A stretch of DNA of 64,000 bases from Paragordius varius. Taxonomy: Eukaryota > Nematomorpha. The stretch spans positions 2,046,001-2,110,000 of the forward strand of contig OZ176057.1 in assembly GCA_964247055.1 (NCBI GenBank). Direction: 5' to 3'. Below the pieces are notes generated by a model. The model was not told where the DNA came from. It made no database searches and saw only the letters and a list, made by a program, of their open reading frames with translations. Both the position numbers and the translations under genes were made by a program. Below, piece by piece: positions 44,621 to 55,932 of the stretch (the stretch's first letter is position 1; each line of letters opens with the position of its first letter).

Positions 44621-45482
44621 TTTTGTGTGAAAAGATTAAATTTCTTCGTTTTTTTTCGTTGATTAAGGAACAAAAATAATTTGAAATAAATGATAATAAT
44701 GAGTATGATATGTGTAAAACAGGGAGTTGTGATAAATGATATAAAAAAAATTCTTTAATAATGTGTATTGGAAGAAAACACCACTTTTTTGCGTTTTAAT
44801 TAAACAATTTGGCCAACAAACGTATAAATAAAACTGAAATATAAGAATGATGATGATAAAATAATATAAGATTAATAAAATAATAGGACCACGTAATCAA
44901 TTCCAAGATCTATTAAAATTTCTGAAAAAATTATTTTTTTTCTATTTTATTTAAATGATATTTTTGGATTTTTTTGTTTGTAAAAAGCATTATATAAGAA
45001 ATTTTTATGGTTTATGTGCTTATAATTCGCATTTTATCCATACAATATGCTTTAATACATTAGCCAATGGCTCAATAAAAGCGAAACCATAGCAAAAATT
45101 TGAACCGAAATCAATTAATTGTAAAAATTGATTATCTTAGACATTCGTTGAAACCAGAACCTAACCCAGAGGCATAGATGATTCCGAACTGGAATTTCTT
45201 TGTAAAAATTTTGGTTTCACTTGCTATATATCGACAAGTGTACATTGGATGCCTCATTCTTTAACAGTGGAAGCTATGCATAGTTGCCTTAATCGTAAGA
45301 TATGGCTGGTGACCTGTAAGATGATCCTTTTTCGCGAAATATTTTAATAATTACAAATAAATAGTTTGTTTTACCAATCTTAAAAGGGAAATAGAGAATA
45401 TTATCTTAAAATTTTTCGGAAAACATGTAAGGACTCATTAATGTTCCGAGAAAAAGTTTTTTAATCATATATAAATGAATGG
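44621..45482. other. Upstream of DUR3: presumed promoter region
   Basis: AT-rich sequence 5' of the DUR3 start codon. I see no TATA box or CpG-rich tract I could defend. Confidence 0.25.
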
Positions 45483-45890
45483 CATGTGTTGCGGCGGTTC
45501 GTTTTAAAAGTTAATACGAAAACGGAACTTTTTTTTGGTGGAAAAAACGAGAACAATGATGTACAAGTCACAGACAATGACATTAAAGAATCAGAAGAGA
45601 CACTTAAAGCTAGTAATAAGGATGCTTCGATTGATGTGCGGTGTATAGATGAAAGACAAGAAGAGAAATTCATACATCAGAGGAATCTGGAAATCAGATA
45701 AGGCAAATGATATGTTAAATCGTCTTAAAAGGTTTGGACACGTAGAAAGAATAGATAGTAACTATATTGGTGAAAAGAATAATGAACATATTGTAGTATG
45801 ATGGGAAAACATGGCCCTAAAACGCGAGGACGCCATAGAAAGGGCTCTATGGGTTAAATTACGAATTGACAGCTCGAAAGAGTGATATGT
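45483..45890 (+). mobile_element. Decayed 3' fragment of the RTE-like LINE
   Basis: It aligns with 7625-8300 of the complete element with large internal deletions. Shared stretches are TGTTGCGGCGGTTCGTTTT, GGTGGAAAAAACGAGAACAA, GATTGATGTGCGGTGTA, GGTTTGGACACGTAGAAAGA and GACAGCTCGAAAGAGTGATA. It is 5'-truncated and heavily mutated, hence older than the copy at 5480. Confidence 0.8.
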
Positions 45891-46829
45891 AAATGCGCAG
45901 AGGGTGAGGGTTTAATTTGCATATTGGTTTTGGCCTATCTCGTCTAAAATATAAGTTTTTTTAAAAAAGCAAATCCCCAATGAATTTGAATATTAGTTTT
46001 GAATGAGCCGATAACTAAACCGTTTTCTAAGTAGCCGCTCAGTGTACACGTAGCATTGTAAAAACAAATATGCCTTTGAAGCAAATTTTGCGCTAAACCT
46101 GTATTAATGAATTTGAATAATAAACTTTCTTTGTTAAGGATATACTGAATATGAAGAAAACCATTTTTTATTCTAACTAGTTAGTTTGTCCGCGCCCGAA
46201 ATGTTTGATATATTGGATTTAAAGCTAATTTTGGTGAACGTTAAAACTATATTTCAAGTGTAATTTTTTTTATAAATGAGTCATGGTAACTGATAAATAT
46301 TTTGGATAAAACCATAGATTATTATCCTCTCGAAAAAGATTTCTGAACGTATATTGGCTAAGAAAACAAATTCTAAAAAAAAGCAATTAGCTGATGGTTC
46401 AATTATTTGTGAACCAAACAACTATAGTATTATATTATAGATTTTTGTTGTTAAAGCTAAGATCGGAGTCGATTGTCGCTATTTCGCAAGTGTAGTTAAG
46501 GCATATTTACGGTTATGTGTGATGGCTATCAACTGTTTGATGGTTTGGTTTCTTTAGTTAATTATCGATCCAACTCATTTTACATCTGCCACGATATTTT
46601 GAACCTTCAACTTTGCTGACCGAAGTAAGATAGTTATATTTTAAGGCATAAGCCGTATAAGGATATTTCGGCTTTAATTATATCGAGGATGTCAGTGTTT
46701 TTAATGTCCTTCCAATTTTTCTCTAGTAATTTTCTCTACACCACATTTCAGAAGCATTGATATATCTTTCATCAACTTTTTCAACTCTCTGCGGCGCACA
46801 GCATGCTTGGGAAGATAAAAGATTTGACT
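45891..46829. other. Intergenic; possible old element pieces
   Basis: No gene is supported. About 46650-46830 on the minus strand has a coding-like stretch (RRRELKKLMKDISML), probably transposon-derived. It directly adjoins the gypsy fragment. Confidence 0.25.
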
Positions 46830-48410
46830 AGTTGTAATAAATCAAAACCGTAAAACAATAAGATTTATTGAGATAAAGTGCAAAAACTAAACTACATACA
46901 CAGGTTAAATACAAAATTGATACAATAGTTTAACTCATATATAAAAGGTCATCAAAATGTATTCAAATCTAATATATAAATTGGTCTCGTCTAAGGTTTA
47001 CTAACTTGATGTATTCTAATCTATCATATCTCCTTATCCAAATCCGAGCCGATCTGGTGCTTTTCTTTCCCTAAGAGGATATCTTCTTTCAGGTTCTTTC
47101 TCAGTTGTCTCTTCCGTTCTTATTTCAACCTGGGTGTCTTTCTCGTTTTCTTTTTCTTTGCTTGGTTCCTCCTCCACCTTCCGATTATTGGTTGTCATCT
47201 CTTCATCTGTTTGGTTTATTGTTAAATTATCATCCTCCTCAACGCCGTTCTCGACTCCGGTCGGCCGTAATTGATCCGCATGCTTGCGAAGTGTTCGATT
47301 TCCATCTTTAACCGTGAACGAGAGTAGCCCTGTTCTCTCCAAAATTGAACCTTTTCTCCACCCTGAATTGATTTCATTCTTTATGTACACTTCTTCGTCC
47401 GGTCTAAAAACTTGATTGAGAATTATGTCGTCCTCTAATTGTTGTGCGGGTGTTTCCCTAACCCAAGAGAAGGGGGTATTAATATGTCTTTTCAGAAATA
47501 AATTATACGGGCATTCTTTTGTGGCGCTATGTACAGCGGAGCGATAACCCCATAACACTTGGTTTATTTTTTTGTCAGGAGTCAGCTTAGAATCCGTTAA
47601 CGATTAATAGTGTGCTTTTAAGGTGTAAATGACCCGTTCCACCAGCCCATTTGTTCGTGGATGATAGGGGGCGCTAGTGACATGTTTTATGTTTGCTCGT
47701 TGCAAGGTATCTTTAAAATCTTTCGATGCAAAATATGATGCATTATCGGTAACTATTCGGGGAAACCCGTACCTTACACAACAAATTTCCAACCAATGTA
47801 GTATGTTTGCAGAATTAAAAGTTCTTAGCAATTCGACTTCAACCCATCTGTAGCTATTATCGATAGCTACTAACTAATACAACCCATCTATAGGACCGGC
47901 AATATCAAGATGTATCCTTTCCCAGATACTCGTATTATTCCATTTGTACGTTGGATTACTTTTTATGTTACTCCGGTTTAACTGACACCCCATACAAGAT
48001 CTCACATAACTTTCAATATCTTGGTTTATACCTGGCCAATAAACCCTAGCCTTGGCATACTCTTTCATTACATTAGCCCCCGAATGTCCAACATGCAAAA
48101 ATTTTAACGTTTCATTTCGCAACGCCCTGGGAATAAACAGACGATCGCCCCAATACAACAACCCATATCTTGTATTTCGTTTCTTTTACTCAATATCGAA
48201 TTTAAAATTGGAGCTGACCAATCATTATGATGTAGAGCCGATTTTAATGCCATCAAAAACTCATCCCGTAAAGTATTTTCTTTCATTCGCTGTACGCTTA
48301 AGTTGTCAGTTGTTAGAAAGTTGATATGCCTGGGTTGCTCCTCAACTTCCTCAGTCGGCTCTTCATACGGTAGACGAGATGACCAATCCGCTAAAATAGC
48401 ATCTTATTTC
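46830..48410 (-). mobile_element. Fossil Ty3/gypsy retrotransposon fragment (3' pol to possible LTR)
   Basis: A broken partial element on the minus strand. In order it retains an end-of-RNase-H-like linker, an HHCC zinc-binding region and integrase core (47600-48290), and an integrase C-terminal region ending in the acidic and basic tail at about 47034. A possible 3' LTR-like stretch with an AATAAA signal lies at 46830-47030. The protease, reverse transcriptase and gag are absent, so the element is 5'-truncated. It carries several breaks and is a fossil; the readable protein suggests moderate age. Confidence 0.85.
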
Positions 48411-48428
48411 TTATTCAACTACCACAGA

Positions 48429-48750
48429 TCAAAGTCAAAGTAACTCGTTAGAAATATCTAATGAGGCGGCCCTAATTAATGAGAGATTAAATAAAATTAC
48501 CATAGAAAATCAAATTAATTCCAACAAAATGACTTATTCTATTGTTAATATTCAAGGTTTAACTCCTACAAAACTAGATTCAAAGACTACCTTAGATACG
48601 AATGCAAATAATGCAGAAGCCCAATCAAATATTGCAAATCATATGTCAACAACCCCTGGGAAGCCCATTAAAATTCGTTTTATGTTATCACATAATTTAT
48701 ATTTATATAATATTTTTTTATACATACTTAGACACACATTTAATAAATAA
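48429..48750 (+). CDS. Candidate exon of an unrecognised protein
   Basis: A T-rich tract and acceptor (CAACTACCACAG) is followed by one frame open to a stop at 48750. The first 80 or so residues look coding (QSQSNSLEISNEAALINERL, SIVNIQGLTPTKLDSKTTL, ANHMSTTPGKPIKI); the final part is AT-rich and may be intron read-through. An Asn/Ser/Thr-rich, soluble protein is implied. It lies at the truncated edge of the gypsy fragment, so it could also be an unrelated element's reading frame. Confidence 0.3.
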
Positions 48751-49223
48751 TTTTATATTGATACTAAATAACATTATCATTAAGAAAAATATGCGCACAT
48801 TTTTAGGAGTTATATGAATTATATAATTGGTATTTATTAATATATTACTGAAAAATTTTGTTTAATTTGTTTTTTCGCCTAATTGTGGGGTATTCAACAA
48901 GTGATCGTCCGTTATGCTTTATGTGGCCATCAAAACTTCTCTAAAAAATATAATCAAAATTTGAATTAAAAAATAATATTTTCATTTAAAGCCAATTAAA
49001 TTATTATTTATTTTTAGTAATAAGTCTTTAAACTCATAAAAATTTTACTTATCATGAACAGCGTCGATTCTTCGCTACAGAATATCATTTTAATGCTTTT
49101 CTAAAAATATAAGACCGTATAATGTTTTACAACCGTAAATAACTGTTTTAAAATCACTAGTAGGTCAAATTATAAGATTTAAGCAATACCCTGAACCATT
49201 GTATGTTATTTTAAAAAATATTT

Positions 49224-49421
49224 ATGATTCGATTGATTAAAATAGCATATGTTCTCGTTATTTTATGTGCGGCTCGTTTTGGACAAAGTGCGTCCCATGA
49301 AGCCATTGGTTTTGGGCACATTTGTCTTGAAACTTGCTCACTCGAACCAATAAATAAAGCCGTTGTTCAAAAAATTTTCTTTAAAATATTATTTTTTACC
49401 ATATTATATATATTGTCATAA
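49224..49421 (+). CDS. Signal-peptide ORF, possible first exon of a secreted protein
   Basis: The ATG at 49224 opens a typical signal peptide (MIRLIKIAYVLVILCAARFG, then QSAS) and a short cysteine-bearing stretch, HEAIGFGHICLETCSLEPI. The last residues become AT-rich and hydrophobic, so the true exon probably ends before 49370. It lies 340 bp upstream of another signal-peptide gene on the same strand, suggesting a small cluster. I recognise no family. Confidence 0.4.
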   Translation: MIRLIKIAYVLVILCAARFGQSASHEAIGFGHICLETCSLEPINKAVVQKIFFKILFFTILYILS

Positions 49422-49763
49422 TTTTAATAATATTATTAGGTTATAAATTAATTTATATTATGCATTGAATTGTACGTAAACTATATCATATATTTTTCAA
49501 GGTTAACATCAAAACTGGTTCCAAATTTGTCGGTAAATATATCGAATATCATTATTTTAACGTTAAAAAGCAAGCAGAGTTATGAAACTATAAAAAGCGT
49601 TTTTTAAGGTAACCTACATATTGGTTTTGGCGAAGTTTTAAGGTTAGTTTTATCCAAAAGGGATTGGGTACTCTCATTTTTGATTTAAAAAAGAAAAAAA
49701 ATATATTTATATTTATTCTTTTTTTTGAAAAAAAAAACTATTTAAAAATATTCAAGTAACAAA

Positions 49764-51020
49764 ATGCGATTATTATCCGGAACACTTACTTTTACAACCT
49801 TTATGATATTTGTGGTAAATTTAGGCCACGTTCATGGTATGATTTTAATTCTTATTTATATAGATTATTTTTCCTACTAAAAATTTTTTTAACAGTTAGG
49901 CAATATGCAAAAAAACCGTATTTATGCATGTTTTCTTAAAAATCAGAGATTGCTATATTACAATCATGTATCCTTTAAAAAATTTATTTTCTTTCGTTAA
50001 ATGGTTATAAATGTTTGTTTGAGAATGGAAAAAACAAGAGCTCTATGGAATTAACAACATCATATTCATTATATAGAAATTACCATAGAGCTCTTGTTTT
50101 TTCCATTCTTTACCAAATATTTATACCCATTTAACGAAAAAAAGTAAATTTTGATAAAATAAAGGATGCGTGACTGTATATTAATGATAAATATTTAGTT
50201 AAAATAGGTACATTTTTATTTAATCTATAAAAAAATAGAGCTTGGTCCATTTATTTATCTTAAATAACAAAACGTATTTTGTAAACAATATTTGCATAAG
50301 CGGTACTACTCACATATTTAATTATATATAATATATATCATTTAAGCCGAAAAATTAACTGTTTAGGATAAATATTAAATCGCATTTATTTTGACACAAA
50401 TCAAGCATTATTTTTTAACCTGATGGATGCGTAAAATGCAATGGCCGGCTAATTGAGGAGATTTATATAATAGAAATAAAAAATTTAGGAAAAGATAAAC
50501 CTTTAGAATTATTAAAGCGTTGTTCTAGATTAACAGAAATACATTTTTATGTTATTGAAAAAATTAGGAGATTGTCGTATTTTACTGCCTGGTTTTGTGT
50601 TAACTCCACCCTTGGGCCCACTCACTATAAAGGGAACGAGGATAATCAATTTTAAAAGTATTGGCGCTGGATGTGATGTTAATGCTGCCATTGAATTGCC
50701 CCTGGATGCCTCAGCAAGTTAGTATTAGAAACTAACTTGGTCTACTTTATTTACTATTTACATTTCTTTAACATGTATACCTTATTTTAGAATTTCAATT
50801 GGTTAATGCGATCGTCGATTTATCCAAAGATGGTATAAGAGGTTCTATCCCTGGATTAACAGTTACATTATCGCCTGCCAAACCAAATTATTTGATTTTT
50901 AGAATGGTTTTAACAAATCTTCTCAATTCAACCTTAAAATTTAGGGTATACACTTATTCAATTTTAATGAGATGCAGAGATGTCCCACTGGTTGAGGCAA
51001 TTTTAGCCTCCCTTTCATAA
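49764..51020 (+). CDS. Three-exon secreted protein, unrecognised (150 residues)
   Basis: Exons 49764-49836, 50568-50717 and 50791-51020, joined in phases 1 and 1, give 150 residues. The N-terminus is a clear signal peptide (MRLLSGTLTFTTFMIFVVNL, cleavage likely after GHVHG). The mature protein begins DCRILLPGFVLTPPLGPLT and continues INFKSIGAGCDVNAAIELPL, LVNAIVDLSKDGIRGSIPGL, and NYLIFRMVLTNLLNSTLKF, ending MRCRDVPLVEAILASLS. It has three cysteines and one N-glycosylation site (NST). Donors are GTATGA and GTTAGT; acceptors AATTAG and TTTTAG. MITE B copy 2 sits in intron 1. Function unknown; it could be a ligand-binding or defence protein, but nothing proves it. Confidence 0.7.
49961..50176. 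mobile_element. MITE family B, copy 2
   Basis: CAATCATGTATCCTTTAAAA on the left and AAAGGATGCGTGACTG on the right, with TA outside. The internal 25-bp arms (50024-50048, 50083-50107) are perfectly complementary and identical to those of copy 1 at 30084. It lies in intron 1 of the secreted-protein gene. Confidence 0.85.
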
Positions 51021-51090
51021 TAATTAAATTACATTTATAATTAAATTTAAGTTAATTAAATTTTTTAACAATTTAAATAACATAATATAA

Positions 51091-51512
51091 ACCATTATAT
51101 TCCAATTGCACCAAAGTTGGTCTTTAAACTTTTTTAAATTTGAATTTAACCATAATTTTTGCATGTATTTTTAATTCTTTAGTTAACTTATATTTATTCA
51201 TTTAGAGATATTATTTTTTATTCGAATCTATATTTTTATTTCAACTAATTTTTTTCATAAAAAAATTATATATTTTTTTAAATTATATAACCCAGAAAAC
51301 TTATATATTTTTTAATTGAGTTTTAAATATTATTAATACTAATTTTTTTAGAAATTATAAAGATATACGATTTCTGATGATAAAAGTTGATATTGATTTG
51401 ATTTAGGTTATCTAAAGAAAATTAATTGAAATAAAATAGATGATACCCATTTTAATTGTTAAAAGTTAAAAACAAAACAAAAGCGTTGAAGGACCAATTT
51501 GATGTGTTCAAT
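51091..51512. mobile_element. Foldback-like element, subfamily 1, decayed copy
   Basis: Left ATTGCACCAAAGTTGGTC and right GTTGAAGGACCAATTTGATG are single worn units. The centre (AACCATAATTTTTGCATG; AGAAATTATAAAGATATACG) matches the copy at 21655. It lies 70 bp after the stop of the secreted-protein gene. Confidence 0.65.
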
Positions 51513-51689
51513 AGATAACAATACAAATATATTATTTACAATATAATTTGATAAAAAACCGATTGGTATTGAGCGACTGCCAGTCAACTATGTTTAATTA
51601 TGCGTTATGAAATTTAGGAAAAATGTTTTAAAATGTTTTGTTAATATTCTTTATAAAACATACAATAATAAAAAGGAAAATACTTATAA

Positions 51690-51956
51690 CCTATTACAGT
51701 CTGAGAGTTTAAGTTTCTGTGTAAAAAATTACGGGCACAATCTTGAATGCATCCTTGTTTTCTATATTCACCTCAAAATGACGTTTTTAAAAGATGTCGG
51801 ATAAAAATATTTTAACTAAAAACTAATTATGTGAACTCTGGAATTTTAAAAACAATATAAATAAATCTTACAAGTAAAAATTAAAATGAAATAAGTGATA
51901 TTTAATATATCAACCTCATCTGGACCCTTAATCCACGATTGGTTTGCTAACACAAT
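51690..51956 (-). CDS. Weak candidate: two small minus-strand exons
   Basis: At about 51915-51955 an acceptor (GTGTTAG) precedes NQSWIKGPDE, with a donor-like GTTGAT. At about 51690-51775 an acceptor-like TTTTGAG precedes VNIENKDAFKIVPVIFYTET and a stop. The two join in phase 0. The plus strand of the second block also reads open, so this is a low-confidence suggestion. Confidence 0.2.
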
Positions 51957-52106
51957 TTAGGATTTTTAACTTACATTATAACGGGTGAGATAAAATATTG
52001 AGTTTTCAGGGCTCAAACTAGATTCAGGTTAGTTTTGGAAATTGGTGGTTTTGAAAGACTATTCTATTTGAACCATGTTGATATTTAGACATTATTGGTA
52101 CAATTA

Positions 52107-52596
52107 TATCCATTAAACTTCAAGATTGGTCCTTAAAACTTCAAGTTGGTTCTTGACCTTTCAAGTCCTTACAATTTTTTTTGATTTAACCATAATTTTT
52201 ACATGTATTTTTTAATTTTATTAATTTTTATTTTAATTTTTTATTTTATATATATTTTCCTGTTTCAAACTAATTTTTTCAAATTTAACAAAATTATTAA
52301 CTTTTGAATGTTAAATGAAAAATTGTAAATAATAACCCAGAAAACTTATATATTTTTTTGCGTATTATAAATATCAAATAATTTTAGATTAATAAATATA
52401 TACGGTTTCTCAGTTAAAAGTTAATATTGATTTAAAAATTTATGTTAAATAAAAAGGAAATAAGTTAAAAAGGATAAAATAGATGAATGATATAAGATTT
52501 GAATGGTAAAAGTTAAAAACAAAACAAAAAAGTCAAACCAACTTGAAATGTTCAAGGTCTTGAAGTGTTCAAGGATACTCAAGTGCAAATGGTATA
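52107..52596. mobile_element. Foldback-like element, subfamily 1, copy 3
   Basis: Left TATATCCATTAAACTTCAAG with two to three units (TTCAAGTTGGTTCTTGACC). Right with two to three units and GTGCAAATGGTATA. The centre matches 21790-22190 (AACCCAGAAAACTTATATAT; GTTAAAAGTTAATATTGATT). It has fewer units than copy 1. Confidence 0.75.
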
Positions 52597-52740
52597 TTTT
52601 AATACTGCTTTTACCAAAACAAGCACCAATATTTATATAATATAATATATATATCTATATTCTAAAATATCAACTTTGAGCAAAAAAATATAATAAAACA
52701 TATTTAATGTATACGAAAATGCGCACAAAATATCACTGTG

Positions 52741-53725
52741 TGCAAAAAAGAGTTTTTACTTGTAAGACCTAGTTTTTGAAATCTTTGTGAAAAAAGGGAA
52801 AATTAAGGATAATTAGAAATAATTAAAAAAATAATGATAAAATATTATTTTAGCAGATATCTTTATTTATAAATAGCCTAAAATTATATAGTTAGGGTTT
52901 TAAAAAATCAAAAATCGCATTTTTTATTTTGCATACTTAAAAGACAATAAATTTCTTATTAAACTATACTAAAATAATGTTTAATTATTTAAAGCTAAAC
53001 TAACTAAAAATCTTAACAGTCATATATCATTCTGTAAAAAACTTATATACCAAAATAAAACAAAATTTTTTTCTTTTTTCATTTTTTTGTCATCTGTTTT
53101 ATGAGAAAATTTACTGTTTTATTTCGGAAACTTACTCCACAAAGTAGTATAAAGTAAATAAATTTATGCAAATAGAATCAAAAAGTAGGGGAATAACCAA
53201 CAATCCCTAATCCTTGTAGGTTTGGTTTGACATAAATTAATATTTTTACTGATTTGTATGGATTTTCGTTGATATTCCTCCAGAATCCTATTTTGTATTA
53301 ATTCATATATTATAATACCATATAATCCAAAATAAAACAGTAAATTTTTTATACATCATAAACCAGATGACAAAAAAGGAAAAAATAAAAACCAATTTAA
53401 TTTTATTTTATAAGTTTTTATATTGAATAAAATATAAATGTTAAGATTTTATAATTTAGTTAGTAAATAATTAAAAAAATTATTTTGTATAGTTTCATAA
53501 AAAATGTCTTTTAAGTATGTATAAAGAAAAACGCGATTTTTTGATCCGAGTTTTCAACTATAGATTTTAGGCTATTTATCAATTATAATTATCTAAAATA
53601 ATAAGAAAAAAAATATCTCATTTATCATTATTTTTAATTATTTTTAATTTTCACTTTTTGCCCAATTTTGATTTTCTTACAATATTTCAAAAGCCAGGTC
53701 GTCACCAAATAAAAATTTTTGCGGC
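52741..53725. repeat. Large palindromic element, about 1 kb
   Basis: Arms of about 400 bp (52741-53140 and 53305-53725) are reverse complements with scattered differences. For example, ACATACTTAAAAGAC-type words on the left return as GTCTTTTAAGTATGT on the right, and GTCATCTGTTTTATGA returns as CATAAACCAGATGAC. The loop is about 170 bp. This is a MITE or foldback of a different type, with no tandem units and no coding sequence. Confidence 0.75.
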
Positions 53726-53805
53726 AAATGAATTCGCTTGTTATAAGCTATATCACGAAAAAAAAATTCGCAACAAATATTTTAAAGCATTATTACATAT
53801 TTTAC

Positions 53806-54311
53806 CACTTATGACCTTTTATTTTTCTAATTGGGATGCCATATTGAGGTAATTTTATATCCTAGAGCTCCATTTTGTAAATAAATCACTGTTTTGAGAG
53901 TTATTTTAGTTAAAATTCAATTATCAAACATTGTTATTTTGTATTTAATTAAATTTTAACTTCTAAAGTCTAGAACTGGCAACTCCAAAACATGATTGAA
54001 TTAAACAGCTGATTATAAAATCATTATTATCAGGTTTTTGATGATAACAAGTAACCTGAAAGCTTACTAAGTCAATTATTTATATTTTTTAGCTATAATT
54101 TATTTGCCTACTGTTTTAGCGATTGAAAAAAAACTAAAAAAATGGCGGAAGAGTTTGACATGAGGATTTTTTAGCAATTTTAAATTTTAAAAAATATACC
54201 AGCACCTTAAAAGCTAAAGAAAGCATATTTGCCCTAAACGCTTGAATATTAAGATATTCGACTCTCAAATCACTCTGGGATGCAAAACTACCCTAACGGC
54301 CATGAAGTGTC
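53806..54311. mobile_element. Family F element, copy 3
   Basis: It opens CACTTATGACCTTTTATTTT then TATATCCTAGAGCTCC and closes GGGATGCAAAACTACCC then GGCCATGAAGTG, with TCAA following. The middle is the reverse complement of the middle of the copy at 33312. It lies about 80 bp right of the large palindrome. Confidence 0.6.
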
Positions 54312-54780
54312 AATTAGTGAAATTTGGTTTCAAAACTAAAAGTTATAAAAAAATTTATTATTAGTCATCAGCTTATATTAAATATAATTTTGCTAAAACC
54401 CACATAAAATCATTAAATATATTAAAAGCAAAAAAAATAACTTTATTTCGATTATTAGATACGCTATTAGTATTAAATTTATTTACCCCTCCAAATAGGG
54501 AATTTTCCAAAGGGCAAAAGAGGCGCAGCAATTTTTAATTATAGATATTAAAATTATAAAAATAATTTTTGAAAAATGCATAAAAATATGATTTTTAACA
54601 GCGAATCTATATTTTTTTACTAAGGATTTATACAATATTTGCCTTATTTAAGCTATTTATACATATAGACATCACAACGTAGCTCTCAACAAACAATCAT
54701 ACTCTTCCGGTATATTTAATCATTATAATAAATACAATTTATTTTAATTGTTAACTTCTATATTTCTATTCATTTTGCAG

Positions 54781-54840
54781 TCAATTGGGTCCAAGTCCAC
54801 CGAATTGCACAAATTATTTGAACTACTAACAAAATATTAA
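54781..54840 (+). CDS. Weak candidate terminal exon
   Basis: A good acceptor (TTCATTTTGCAG) precedes two short open frames: QLGPSPPNCTNYLNY with a stop at 54829, and SIGSKSTELHKLFELLTKY with a stop at 54840. No upstream partner exon could be identified. Confidence 0.2.
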   Translation, partial: SIGSKSTELHKLFELLTKY

Positions 54841-54948
54841 AATAAATTAAAGGGTTTGCATTGAATTTATTAATCAAAATCTCCAGATTAATAATTAACT
54901 CAACTAGAAAATAAAATATTCTGAGTCTCAAGTGTCATTCACTTAGAT

Positions 54949-55254
54949 CTAGATTGTCCAATACAAATGGCTTCGCGGGCCGCATCTTTGAATCCAAAAA
55001 TACACGGAAAGCCGCATTTAAAATATATCTTGGCCCTCTCATAAATATATTAGATTTCAAACATAGAAATGTAAAATGCAGACAATTGTTGCCAATCGGA
55101 TTAACTTATTCATAAAATTTGTTCAGAAATATCAATTTTAACAAGATTTTGTGAACATATGTTTGAAAATTTTGCACTTCCGAAATCGCGCGGGTCACAC
55201 AACATGTCTTTGAGGGCCACATGCGGCTCGTATGCCATGTGTTGGACACCACTG
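54949..55254. mobile_element. Small hAT-like element, complete, exact 8-bp target duplication
   Basis: The element is flanked by the same 8 bases, ACTTAGAT (54941-54948 and 55255-55262). Ends CTAGATTGTCCAATACAAAT and (complement) CAGTGGTGTCCAACACATGG are inverted, with GCGGGCCGCAT and ATGCGGCTCG inside. It is non-coding and must use a hAT transposase in trans. Confidence 0.8.
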
Positions 55255-55288
55255 ACTTAGATTTATTAAAACATGCCTGCTTAAATAA

Positions 55289-55586
55289 ATAACCACTCTT
55301 AAAACTAGCCCTATCACTCCTCCTAACTTATTGGGATTCTTCGAAGAATCTTATCATAATCAAATAAAAAATAGCATTCAGGTACAATATGAGCAGGTGT
55401 TGATAGAGGATTAGCCTCAATAAAATTTAAACGTCTGTAAAAATATCAGGAGTTAATAATACTAATAGCATTAAAGCAGAAAAGGGGATTAGTAAACCTA
55501 CAGTATCCTTTCACGAAAATTTAGAGTCAAAAGAAATTGTAAGAGTGTTGGAAGGAAATCCTAAGGGTTATTTCTACCCGGGCTAA
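55289..55586 (+). CDS. Two adjacent coding-like blocks, unknown protein
   Basis: Block A (55289-55414) reads [20 protein letters not shown] then [18 protein letters not shown] and stops. Block B (55431-55586) is in another frame and reads [36 protein letters not shown] and NPKGYFYPG before TAA. Both have coding-like composition. Block B has an acceptor (AATATCAG at 55449) with phase 1. Block A has donors (CAG/GTACAA, CAG/GTGTTG) of phase 0, so the two do not join directly. They may be two exons with different partners, or one frameshifted retrocopy. The hAT element ends 27 bp upstream. Confidence 0.35.
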
Positions 55587-55932
55587 AGATGCATAAATGT
55601 AAAAAAAGCAAATCAAGCTGTTTAAATTTTACTTATCCAAAACGCTAAAAATTACCGTATCTTGTTTTTTTAAGACAGTCAAAATTGGTACAAAAATATT
55701 GTGACGAAAATTTTTTTGATAAATGCTTAAAAATGTTCATAGATCTTTTGGTGTGGCCTTAAAAGTATTTAAAAATTATGACCATTTTTTCCGTATTTGT
55801 TCATATCAAAGATCGTTTCACATATCCTATGTCATCCAAAACTCAACCCCCCTTAGTTTGGCAAAATTTTCACAATCTACTCTTGGCGAAAGCTAAATGA
55901 CAAAAATTATTATTAAAAGATAGCATAAATTA

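Noticed and set aside
53658-53852. Plus-strand open frame with GRHQIKIFAANEFACYK
   Set aside because: Its first part is the outer right arm of the 1-kb palindrome, so it is not an exon.
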